Part shown: in pieces, positions 54,926 to 62,751 of the stretch
Layout of the letters: the number at the start of each line of letters is the position of its first letter
Position numbering within the stretch: the stretch's first letter is position 1
Assembly (NCBI RefSeq): GCF_002944315.1
Contig: NZ_CP024311.1
Location: forward strand, 2,394,501 to 2,458,500
Direction of reading: 5' to 3'
Length of the DNA stretch: 64,000 nucleotides
Source of the DNA: Rhizobium sp. NXC24
Lineage (GTDB): Bacteria; Pseudomonadota; Alphaproteobacteria; Rhizobiales; Rhizobiaceae
Made by a program: the position numbers and the translations under genes
Notes under the pieces: generated by a model
The model's input: only the letters and a program-made list of their open reading frames with translations
Told to the model about the DNA's origin: nothing
Databases searched by the model: none

Positions 54926-55498
54926 TCACATTCCCTGCGGGCCGCGGTTCATCGCGGCGATGCCGGTGCGGCAGACTTCGATCAGGCCGAGCGGCTTGAT
55001 GATGGCGATGAACTGATCGATCTTCGAGGACTTGCCGGTGATTTCGAGAATGAAATGCTCGACGGTCGCGTCCACCACCTTGGCATGGAAGGCATCGGCC
55101 AGCCGCAGCGTTTCAGCGCGGGTCTCGCCGCTTCCGATCACCTTCAGCAGCGCCACTTCGCGCTCGATCGGCCGCTCCTGGCCGAGATCGCGGGCGCGTA
55201 CCGTCAGGTCGACGACACGATGGACCGGCACAATGCGCTCAAGCTGCGCCTTGATCTGCTCCAGCACCTGCGGCGTGCCGCGCGTGACGATGGTGATGCG
55301 CGACAGATGCGCCTGATGCTCGGTCTCGGAAACGGTAAGGCTTTCGATGTTGTAACCCCGGCCGGAGAAGAGGCCGATGACGCGGGCGAGAACGCCGGGC
55401 TCGTTGTCGACCAGCACCGAAAGCGTATGGCTCTCGGAAGCCGCGGTTTCCGGCGAGATGAAATAGGCGGAGCCCGTGGGTTGAAGGTGTGCGGTCAT
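54926..55498 (-). CDS. ilvH: acetolactate synthase small subunit
   Basis: 190 aa. ACT domain HTLSVLVDNEPGVLARVIGLFSGRGYNIESLTVSETEHQ near residues 24-62 binds valine for feedback inhibition of IlvB. Second half resembles ACT-like dimer domains (GKSSKIDQFIAIIKPLGLIEVCRTG). 118 bases after ilvB. Confidence 0.97.
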   Translation of the reverse strand: MTAHLQPTGSAYFISPETAASESHTLSVLVDNEPGVLARVIGLFSGRGYNIESLTVSETEHQAHLSRITIVTRGTPQVLEQIKAQLERIVPVHRVVDLTVRARDLGQERPIEREVALLKVIGSGETRAETLRLADAFHAKVVDATVEHFILEITGKSSKIDQFIAIIKPLGLIEVCRTGIAAMNRGPQGM

Positions 55499-55580
55499 TG
55501 TCCTTGTTCCGTTTCCTCGGTTCTTATGGTCAGGATGCCAGCTCGATCCTGATTTGAGTGGTGATTGGTCCAGCGGCCGG

Positions 55581-55606
55581 GGGACACGGCAAGCCTACCG
55601 TGTCCC
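55581..55606 (-). other. intercistronic hairpin between ilvB and ilvH
   Basis: GGGACACGG (55581-55589) and CCGTGTCCC (55598-55606) pair perfectly. No T-run follows on the minus strand, so it is more likely an RNA-stability or processing element than a terminator between the two subunit genes. Confidence 0.45.
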
Positions 55607-55616
55607 GGCTTTCCGA

Positions 55617-57410
55617 TCAAACGAGCTGCCGGCCCTTGGCGTCGATGGCGTTGGCGACGGCCTCGTCGGTGGCTTCGTCCGGCAGCAGCATCTCGTTATG
55701 TGCCTTGCCCGAGGGAATCATCGGGAAGCAGTTGGCGAGATTGGCAACTCGGCAATCGAAAATAACGGGCTTCTTGACGTCGATCATTTCCTGGATCGCG
55801 GCATCGAGATCGCCGGGCTTTTCGCAGCGCAGGCCGACGGCACCGTAGGCTTCCGCCAGCTTGACGAAATCGGGCATCGCCTCTGTATAGGAGTGCGACA
55901 GGCGGTTGCCGTGCAGCAACTGCTGCCATTGGCGCACCATGCCCATATATTGGTTGTTCAGGATGAAGATCTTGATCGGCGCATCGTGCTGGATGGCCGC
56001 CGACATTTCCTGAATGCACATCTGGATCGAGGCATCGCCGGCAATATCGATGACCAGGCTTTCCGGATGGGCGATCTGTACGCCAAGGGCAGCCGGCAGG
56101 CCGTAACCCATGGTGCCGAGGCCGCCGGAGGTCATCCAGCGGTTCGGTTGCTCGAAGCCATAGAACTGTGCCGCCCACATCTGGTGCTGGCCGACTTCGG
56201 TGGTGATGTAGGTGTCGCGATCCTTGGTCAGCTCATAGAGACGCTGGATCGCATATTGCGGCATGATGACATCGTCGTGCGGCTTGTAGGCGAAGGAATT
56301 GCGCGCACGCCAGCGTGTGATATTCGCCCACCAATCGCCGAGGCGATCTGCTGCCGGCTTATGCGGCAGTGCGCGCCACAGGCGAACCATATCTTCCAGA
56401 ACATTGCCGACATCGCCAAGGATGCCGATATCGACGCGAACGTTCTTGTTGATCGACGACGGATCGATGTCGATGTGGATCTTCTTCGAATTCGGCGAAA
56501 AGGCGTTCAGACGGCCGGTAATGCGGTCGTCGAAACGCGCGCCGATACAGACCATGACGTCGCAATCATGCATCGCCATGTTGGCTTCGTAGGAACCATG
56601 CATGCCGAGCATTCCGAGCCAGTTCTTGCCGGATGCCGGATAGGCACCGAGGCCCATCAGCGTGGAAGTGATCGGGAAGCCCGTCAGCTCGACGAGTTCG
56701 CGCAACAGCTTCGAGGCTTCCGGACCGGAATTGACGACGCCGCCACCGGAATAGATGATCGGCCGGCGCGCGCTCGCCATCAGCTCGATAGCCTGCGTGA
56801 TCCTGTTGAGATCGCCCTGAACCTTGGGCTGGTAGCTCTTCTGGACATCATGCGCTTCCGGCGGTGTATAAGTGCCGGTGGCGAACTGAACATCCTTCGG
56901 AATGTCGACGACGACGGGACCCGGACGGCCGGACTGGGCGATGCGGAAAGCTTCGTGGATGACCGCGGCGAGCTTGTTGACATCCTTGACCAGCCAATTG
57001 TGCTTGGTGCAGGGACGCGTAATGCCGACCGTGTCGCATTCCTGGAACGCGTCCGAGCCGATCAGTGACGTGGGAACCTGGCCGCTCAGGCAAACCAGCG
57101 GGATCGAATCCATCAAGGCGTCCTGCAGCGGCGTGACGGCATTCGTCGCGCCCGGACCGGAGGTGACCAGCATGACGCCGACTTTGCCGGTCGAGCGGGC
57201 ATAACCTTCCGCCGCATGGCCTGCGCCCTGCTCATGGCGCACGAGGATATGCTGGATATCGTCCTGTTGGAAAATTTCGTCATAGATCGGCAAAACCGCG
57301 CCGCCCGGATAACCGAAGATGTGTTCGACGCCATTGTCCTTGAGCGCCTGCAACACGATCTCCGCGCCTGTCATCTGATTGCCGCTCGTCTGATTATCTT
57401 TGCCGGTCAT
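55617..57410 (-). CDS. ilvB: acetolactate synthase large subunit
   Basis: 597 aa ThDP enzyme of branched-chain amino-acid synthesis. TGAEIVLQALKDNGVEHIFGYPGGAVL with the ThDP Glu following in HEQGAGHAAEG, FAD region FDDRITGRLN, and ThDP motif IAGDASIQMCIQEMSAAIQ...ILNNQYMG. Downstream of the attenuator leader; 57410 ATG follows the 57467 T-run by about 50 bases. Confidence 0.98.
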   Translation of the reverse strand: MTGKDNQTSGNQMTGAEIVLQALKDNGVEHIFGYPGGAVLPIYDEIFQQDDIQHILVRHEQGAGHAAEGYARSTGKVGVMLVTSGPGATNAVTPLQDALMDSIPLVCLSGQVPTSLIGSDAFQECDTVGITRPCTKHNWLVKDVNKLAAVIHEAFRIAQSGRPGPVVVDIPKDVQFATGTYTPPEAHDVQKSYQPKVQGDLNRITQAIELMASARRPIIYSGGGVVNSGPEASKLLRELVELTGFPITSTLMGLGAYPASGKNWLGMLGMHGSYEANMAMHDCDVMVCIGARFDDRITGRLNAFSPNSKKIHIDIDPSSINKNVRVDIGILGDVGNVLEDMVRLWRALPHKPAADRLGDWWANITRWRARNSFAYKPHDDVIMPQYAIQRLYELTKDRDTYITTEVGQHQMWAAQFYGFEQPNRWMTSGGLGTMGYGLPAALGVQIAHPESLVIDIAGDASIQMCIQEMSAAIQHDAPIKIFILNNQYMGMVRQWQQLLHGNRLSHSYTEAMPDFVKLAEAYGAVGLRCEKPGDLDAAIQEMIDVKKPVIFDCRVANLANCFPMIPSGKAHNEMLLPDEATDEAVANAIDAKGRQLV

Positions 57411-57466
57411 ACGTTTGTTCCGCTATCTGCTGAGGGTTTGGAAAGTGAAATCTCGATTTCGGGCAT

Positions 57467-57489
57467 AAAAAAAGGCTCCTGTGGAGCCT
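57467..57489 (-). terminator. ilvB attenuator terminator
   Basis: On the minus strand AGGCTCC-ACA-GGAGCCT (57489-57473) is a 7-bp G+C-rich stem followed by seven T (57473-57467). It lies after the leader-peptide stop and 57 bases before ilvB, the position of a transcription attenuator. Confidence 0.85.
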
Positions 57490-57497
57490 GTCGTCTA

Positions 57498-57545
57498 GCG
57501 CATGGGTGGCTATCGCCGGATGGTTACACCATCCTGCCCATGCGC
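57498..57545 (-). promoter_or_regulatory. ilvB leader pause/antiterminator stem
   Basis: GCGCATGGG on the minus strand at 57545-57537, inside the leader-peptide codons, pairs with CCCATGCGC at 57506-57498; an inner GGATGG/CCATCC stem (57534-57518) stacks within it. A ribosome stalled on the preceding Leu-Ile-Val-Val codons would change this folding and so affect the terminator downstream. Competing pairings were not computed. Confidence 0.6.
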
Positions 57546-57580
57546 TTTCCCACCACGATAAGAGCCGTCGAGTTTTTCAT
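57524..57580 (-). CDS. ilvL: ilvB leader peptide (18 aa)
   Basis: Reads MKNSTALIVVGKRMGRMV then TAA (57526-57524). Codons 7-10 are Leu-Ile-Val-Val, the three end products of the pathway controlled by IlvB. The ATG at 57580 lies only 8 bases after the -10 hexamer, so the RNA likely starts at or next to this ATG (leaderless). No ribosome site precedes it in the transcript. Too short for normal gene finding, but position, codons and terminator agree. Confidence 0.8.
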   Translation of the reverse strand: MKNSTALIVVGKRMGRMV

Positions 57581-57588
57581 GGGCGGAA

Positions 57589-57617
57589 TTGATAGACAGA
57601 AAATTTCCAAGCGTCAA
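57589..57617 (-). promoter_or_regulatory. ilvB promoter
   Basis: TTGACG (57617-57612), a 17-base spacer, and TATCAA (57594-57589) on the minus strand make a good sigma-70 promoter. Transcription would begin around 57582-57580, at the leader ATG. Confidence 0.75.
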
Positions 57618-57735
57618 CGCATTCAGCAATAAAAAATCGCGACCTTTACCGATCCTCTTAAAATGTCGAGCGGCGCTAAGGGTTTTGTTAAGCCACCTTC
57701 CTTATGTTCCATGTCTTAACGCTGGGAGTAGCCGT

Positions 57736-59784
57736 TTGCTCAATAATGATTTGCAGACGTCCGGCAAAGCTGGGGACCTTGATCGCCGCGACAATCTGAA
57801 GCCGGGAAATCGCTTCCTCGGCCGTGTCGTCGCGTGCACCGGTTCCAGGGCAACCATCGCCGCAGTCGCCGAGGATGGCGGTACCGATCTGACCGAGCTT
57901 TGGTCCGTCGGCAAACTGATCTCGATCAGCGTAGGCTCCAATCGCGTCGCAGCTCTCGTCTACGCCATGAACACCGGCAATACCGGCTGGGGCGAAGGAC
58001 AGGACAATCTTTTCCGCATCGAAGTGGAATTGCTGGGCGAAGTCCGCGTCGGATCAAACGGCCGCGAGGAGTTTTCCAGCGGCATTTCCGCCTATCCCCA
58101 TCTCGGCGCCATCGCTCACCGTATCCGCGCAGCCGATCTCATGCGCATTTTCGATGCCGGCAAGGACAGCAGTTGCGTCATCGGCAAGCTGACGCAGGAT
58201 GAAAGCATCGACGCCGCCATTCATATCCCTTCGATGCTGGCCAAGCATTTCGCCGTGGTCGGCTCCACCGGCGTCGGTAAATCGACCGCTGTCTCCTTGC
58301 TGCTGCACAAGGCAATCGTCTCCGATCCCAAACTGCGCGTGCTGATCCTCGATCCGCACAACGAATTCGCCGCCGCCTTTCCCAAGCATTCTGTCGTCGT
58401 CGATACGGATACGCTCGACCTGCCCTTCTGGCTGATGCGGCTCGACGAGTTTGCCGAGGTTGTCTTCCGGGGCCGGCCGCCGATCCCCGACGAACTGGAT
58501 ATGCTGCGCGATATTATTCCCGAAGCGAAGCGCGCCTTTCGCGGCAGTGACTCGCCGCTGATGCGCCGTCAGACGGAAAAAAGCTCGGTGACAGCAGATA
58601 CACCGGTTCCCTATCGCATGGCCGATCTGCTGGCCCTGATCGACGAGCGCATCGGCCGCCTCGAAGGCCGGCAGGAAAAACCGCATTTGCGCTCTCTGAA
58701 GATGCGCGTCATCTCGGCGATCAACGATCCGCGTTATCATTTCATGTTCTCCAACAATACGATCAGCGACACGATCATGGAGACGATCGCGCAGATCTTT
58801 CGTATTCCCGGTGATGACAAGCCGATCTGTACCTTCCAGCTCGCCGGCATTCCCTCCGAAGTAGTCAATTCCGTCGCCTCCGTTCTCTGCCGCATGGCCT
58901 TCGAGCTTGCGCTTTGGAGCGAAGGGGCGATCCATATGCTGGTCGTCTGCGAAGAAGCGCATCGCTATATCCCCGCCGACCCGAACCTCGGCTTCTTCCC
59001 AACGCGGCAGGCGATTGCCCGCATCGCCAAGGAGGGCCGCAAATACGGTGTGTCGCTCGGCATCATCACCCAGCGTCCGGGCGAACTTGATCAGACGATC
59101 CTGTCGCAATGCTCGACGCTGTTCGCCATGCGCCTCGCAAACGATCGCGACCAGGACATCATACGGTCGGCAATCCCGAACTCCTCAATTTCGACGACGA
59201 GCTTCCTGTCTTCGATCGGCAACGGCGAAGCCATCGCCTTCGGCGAAGCCATTGCAGTCCCCATGCGCATGCGCTTTTCCCGCGTCGAAGAAAACCTACT
59301 GCCGAAGGCCAGCGGTAGCATCGCAAGAACGAGCGAGGAATCACCCGATACCGTCGACTTGCGCACCATCGTCGGCCGCATGCGCTCGATCTCCGGTCCC
59401 GACATCTCTGCCTTTCAGCAGAGCTATAAGGCCTCAAGCGAGCCGGCCGCTTATATGGACGAGGACATTGGCGATGACGATTTCGATCAGCCTGCCGCAA
59501 TATCCGAGCCCCAGCCGGTGCGAATTGATCCGCCACCGATAGAGCCTTATCGGCCCGACATGCTGCCGCGCGCCACGGCGGCTTCGGCTTTTAGCGCAGC
59601 TCCCCAGACGTCGATCGATAGCAGACTTGCCGAGCTGCGCCGAGAGTTCCGAGGCGGCGACAACACAAGCAGTCCATCCCCTTCGGAGAAGGAGCCCGCT
59701 CCGTCTGTGCGGCGCGAAGGCGGCCTCTCGTTGCGCGACAGTATCCTGAAGAAGCCGCTGAGCAGCCTCTATAACAAGGACTGA
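57736..59784 (+). CDS. HerA-like ATPase (DUF87 family)
   Basis: 682 aa from TTG 57736, favoured by GGGAG at 57724-57728; an ATG at 57589 would place the start inside the ilvB promoter. N-terminal HAS-barrel-like domain, Walker A AVVGSTGVGKSTAVS near residue 180, Walker B VVCEEAHRYI, and arginine-finger-type ITQRPGELDQ. HerA-type hexameric DNA-pumping ATPases act in DNA end processing or defence; no NurA partner is visible. The tail after ~600 is Pro/Ser/Glu-rich and disordered. Confidence 0.9.
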   Translation: MLNNDLQTSGKAGDLDRRDNLKPGNRFLGRVVACTGSRATIAAVAEDGGTDLTELWSVGKLISISVGSNRVAALVYAMNTGNTGWGEGQDNLFRIEVELLGEVRVGSNGREEFSSGISAYPHLGAIAHRIRAADLMRIFDAGKDSSCVIGKLTQDESIDAAIHIPSMLAKHFAVVGSTGVGKSTAVSLLLHKAIVSDPKLRVLILDPHNEFAAAFPKHSVVVDTDTLDLPFWLMRLDEFAEVVFRGRPPIPDELDMLRDIIPEAKRAFRGSDSPLMRRQTEKSSVTADTPVPYRMADLLALIDERIGRLEGRQEKPHLRSLKMRVISAINDPRYHFMFSNNTISDTIMETIAQIFRIPGDDKPICTFQLAGIPSEVVNSVASVLCRMAFELALWSEGAIHMLVVCEEAHRYIPADPNLGFFPTRQAIARIAKEGRKYGVSLGIITQRPGELDQTILSQCSTLFAMRLANDRDQDIIRSAIPNSSISTTSFLSSIGNGEAIAFGEAIAVPMRMRFSRVEENLLPKASGSIARTSEESPDTVDLRTIVGRMRSISGPDISAFQQSYKASSEPAAYMDEDIGDDDFDQPAAISEPQPVRIDPPPIEPYRPDMLPRATAASAFSAAPQTSIDSRLAELRREFRGGDNTSSPSPSEKEPAPSVRREGGLSLRDSILKKPLSSLYNKD

Positions 59785-59790
59785 CGCGGA

Positions 59791-60687
59791 CTACGGACTA
59801 ATCCGCTCCCAGCTTTCATTCATCTGATTGCGAAACCAGGTCATCTGCCGCTTGGCATATTGCCGCGTCGCGGCAGCACCGGTTTCAAGAACCTCCTCAC
59901 GCGTCATCTCGCCGCGTAGCATCGCAGCAATCTGCGTGACGCCGATCGCCTTCATGACGGGCATCTCGTCCGGCAGTTTCAATGCCAGCAAGGCCCGCAC
60001 CTCATCTTCAGCACCCATGGCGAGCATCTTTTCGAAACGGCCGTTGATGCGCTGATGCAAGACCGCGCGATCCGGCAGCACGATGATCTTTCGCGCACGA
60101 TCGGCATCGACGATAACGGGACCGGTCTTGCCCTGAAAAGCGGCGATGGATTGTCCCGTCGCCTCGATCACTTCCAGGGCACGCACGATGCGCTGGCCAT
60201 CCTGAGGATTGAGACTTTCCGCTACGGCTGGATCGCGAATAACAAGCTCCCGATGCAGCGCCTCGGCTCCCTCCATCAACAACCGCTCCCGCAGGTGGTT
60301 GCGAATCTCCGCGGGGATCTCGGGCATGTCGGAAAGCCCGCCGGTCAGAGCCTTGAAATAGAGCCCGGTGCCGCCGACAAAAACGGGCAGCCGTTTCTCA
60401 TCGCGCAATTGCGCCACCAACGCGGCAGCCTCGCGCAGCCAGGCGCCGGTGGAATAGGCTTGCCTTGCCGGCACATGGCCATAAAGATGATGAGGAATGC
60501 CTTGCATCTCCGCTTCGGATGGCCGAGCCGTCAGCACGCGCAATGTGTCGTAGACCTGCATGCTGTCGGCATTGACGACCACGCCGTCATGCGCGCGCGC
60601 CAATTCCACGGCAAGCGCGGACTTGCCGCTGGCGGTCGGCCCGGTTATCAGGATCGCGTCGATATCGCTTATAAGGTTTCTGCTCAT
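59791..60687 (-). CDS. miaA: tRNA dimethylallyltransferase
   Basis: 298 aa from ATG 60687. P-loop ITGPTASGKSALAVELA near residue 15, ADSMQVYDTLRVLTARP, GGTGLYFKAL and the C-terminal RQYAKRQMTWFRNQ. Adds the dimethylallyl group to A37 of tRNAs reading UNN codons. Its ATG and that of divergent serB share two bases (60686-60687). Confidence 0.97.
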   Translation of the reverse strand: MSRNLISDIDAILITGPTASGKSALAVELARAHDGVVVNADSMQVYDTLRVLTARPSEAEMQGIPHHLYGHVPARQAYSTGAWLREAAALVAQLRDEKRLPVFVGGTGLYFKALTGGLSDMPEIPAEIRNHLRERLLMEGAEALHRELVIRDPAVAESLNPQDGQRIVRALEVIEATGQSIAAFQGKTGPVIVDADRARKIIVLPDRAVLHQRINGRFEKMLAMGAEDEVRALLALKLPDEMPVMKAIGVTQIAAMLRGEMTREEVLETGAAATRQYAKRQMTWFRNQMNESWERISP

Positions 60688-61576
60688 GGCCTTCGTTGCC
60701 ACGCTTATTGCCAATCCGTCAAACCCCGTTCTCGTTCCGGCAATCGCCGAGCCGGCGGCGGACGCCGTCAAGGCGCTGGGACTTTATTGGCTGGCTGACG
60801 GCATCGCCTGCGATATTGCGCTGCGCGACGACGCCGACCTGCGGGCAGCGGAAGCCAACATTCTCGCCATCATTGCCGGAGCGCCGATCGATCTGGTCAT
60901 CCAGGAAGCAGAGACGCGCCGGAAGAAATTGCTGATCGCCGACATGGACTCCACCATGATTGGCCAGGAATGCATCGACGAACTGGCCGCCGAAGTCGGA
61001 TTGAAGGAAAAGGTCGCCGACATCACCGCGCGCGCCATGAATGGTGAGATCGCCTTCGAGCCGGCTTTGCGTGAGCGCGTGGCCCTGCTGAAGGGCCTGC
61101 CGCTGTCCGTCGTTGATGACGTCATCGCCAAACGCATCACCCTCACTCCCGGCGGGGCGGAACTGATCGCCACCATGAAAGCCAAGGGCTATTACAGCGC
61201 CCTCGTCTCCGGTGGCTTCACCCTCTTTACGAGCCGCATCGCGGCCACCTTGGATTTCGACGAGAACCACGCCAACATCCTGCTGGAAGACAACGGCGTG
61301 CTGACCGGCCTTGTCGCCGAACCCATTCTCGGCATGCAAGCCAAGGTCGACGCACTCAACACTATTGCCGAAAAGCTCGGCATCTCCACCGATGACGCGA
61401 TTGCCGTCGGCGACGGCGCCAACGATCTCGGCATGCTGCAACTCGCCGGCTCCGGTGTCGCCCTGCACGCCAAACCGACCGTGGCTGCCCAGGCCAAGAT
61501 GCGCATCGACCACGGCGACCTGACCGCCCTGCTCTACATCCAGGGCTACCGGAAAACGGATTTCATCAAACCATAG
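60686..61576 (+). CDS. serB: phosphoserine phosphatase
   Basis: 296 aa from ATG 60686. HAD motifs LLIADMDSTMIGQEC (DxDST nucleophile near residue 85), VSGGFTLFTSRIA and VAVGDGANDLGML. Final step of serine synthesis. An N-terminal ~80-residue extension of SerB type is present. The promoter must lie in the divergent miaA sequence. Confidence 0.96.
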   Translation: MAFVATLIANPSNPVLVPAIAEPAADAVKALGLYWLADGIACDIALRDDADLRAAEANILAIIAGAPIDLVIQEAETRRKKLLIADMDSTMIGQECIDELAAEVGLKEKVADITARAMNGEIAFEPALRERVALLKGLPLSVVDDVIAKRITLTPGGAELIATMKAKGYYSALVSGGFTLFTSRIAATLDFDENHANILLEDNGVLTGLVAEPILGMQAKVDALNTIAEKLGISTDDAIAVGDGANDLGMLQLAGSGVALHAKPTVAAQAKMRIDHGDLTALLYIQGYRKTDFIKP

Positions 61577-61606
61577 AACGGCGCAATCGCCGGGATCGGG
61601 GCTCAG

Positions 61607-62170
61607 ATGATCATCACCGAAACCGACCGACTCATCATCCGGAACTGGCGCGAGGCGGATCGCGAACTCGCCTACGAGATCAACTCCGACGAGGCCGTCA
61701 TGGAGTTCTTTCCATTCCGCCGCAATCGTGAGGAAGCCAACGCCTTTTTCGAGCGCGTCCAATCCATGATCGCTGAGACCGGGCTTGGCTTCTATGCCCT
61801 GGAGCTCAAGGCAAGTGGTGAGGCGCTTGGCTTTTGTGGACTGGCACAGACAAACCATCTGGAACCGTTTGTACCAGCAGGTACCGTCGAGATCGGCTGG
61901 CGGCTTGCGGCGCGATATTGGGGCAAGGGATTTGTCAGCGAGGCGGCGCGGGCATTGCTTGCCCACGGCTTCGAAACGCTTGATTTCGACCAGATCGTAT
62001 CCTTCGCGGTTCATAATAATATCCGCTCGACATCGGTAATGGAGCGGATCGGCATGCATCGGGTCGAAGGCGGGGATTTCGACCACCCCGGCGTTCCCGA
62101 TACCTACCCTCACCTGCAGCGTCACGTGCTCTATCGCCTCACCGCAGCCGAGTGGCGCGCCCTGCAATGA
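61607..62170 (+). CDS. RimJ/RimL-type GNAT acetyltransferase 1
   Basis: 187 aa. IITETDRLIIRNWREADREL start and the acetyl-CoA region EIGWRLAARYWGKGFVSEAARALL; C-terminal SVMERIGMHRV. Closely similar along its full length to the next gene, so a tandem duplicate. Stop overlaps the next start by four bases (ATGA). Substrate unknown. Confidence 0.93.
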   Translation: MIITETDRLIIRNWREADRELAYEINSDEAVMEFFPFRRNREEANAFFERVQSMIAETGLGFYALELKASGEALGFCGLAQTNHLEPFVPAGTVEIGWRLAARYWGKGFVSEAARALLAHGFETLDFDQIVSFAVHNNIRSTSVMERIGMHRVEGGDFDHPGVPDTYPHLQRHVLYRLTAAEWRALQ

Positions 62171-62745
62171 CGATCATCGAGACGCCGCGGTTCATCCTGC
62201 GCCCGTGCCGGGAAAGCGACCGCGAACTCTTCTATGAACTGAGTTCCGATCCCGATGTCCTCGAATTCTTTCCCTTCCGCCGCAGCCGTGAAGACGCTGA
62301 TGCCGTCTTCGACATGATCAGCGGACAGACGCCGGAAGACGGTTTCGATCTTCTCGTGCTGACGTTGAAGCAGAGCGGCAAGCCGATCGGCCTCAGCGGA
62401 CTTTCAGGGCCGAAACTTGAACCGTTCCTTCCCGAAAACGCCGTCGAAATCGGCTGGCGACTTTCAGCAGGGAATTGGCGTCAGGGCTATGCTAGCGAGG
62501 CAGGCGCGGCCCTGTTGCGCCATGGTTTCGAGACGCTGAAACTCGATGAAATCGTGTCCATCGCCGTGCACAATAATCACCGCGCCTTGGCCGTCATGCA
62601 AAGGATTGGCATGCGTCCGGATCCGGCCGGCGCGTTCGACCACCCCGATATTCCCGCCACTCATCCGCAATTGAAGCGCCATGCGCTCTATCGCCTCAGC
62701 GCTGCAGAATGGCGCCAGCGGCAGATGCAGGCTACGGAACGTTGA
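62167..62745 (+). CDS. RimJ/RimL-type GNAT acetyltransferase 2
   Basis: 192 aa from ATG 62167. TIIETPRFILRPCRESDREL, EIGWRLSAGNWRQGYASEAGAALL and AVMQRIGMRPD mirror the first GNAT; shared phrases (EFFPFRR, EIGWRL, HGFETL, VHNN) show they are paralogues. Cotranscribed. Confidence 0.93.
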   Translation: MTIIETPRFILRPCRESDRELFYELSSDPDVLEFFPFRRSREDADAVFDMISGQTPEDGFDLLVLTLKQSGKPIGLSGLSGPKLEPFLPENAVEIGWRLSAGNWRQGYASEAGAALLRHGFETLKLDEIVSIAVHNNHRALAVMQRIGMRPDPAGAFDHPDIPATHPQLKRHALYRLSAAEWRQRQMQATER

Positions 62746-62751
62746 AGCAGC

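Noticed and set aside
55554..57068. 504-codon plus-strand open frame
   Set aside because: Antisense shadow of ilvB, which is certain.
58054..59109. 351-codon minus-strand open frame
   Set aside because: Antisense to the HerA-like ATPase with intact Walker motifs.
60719..62167. 482-codon minus-strand open frame
   Set aside because: Antisense to serB and the first GNAT gene; no domain pattern.
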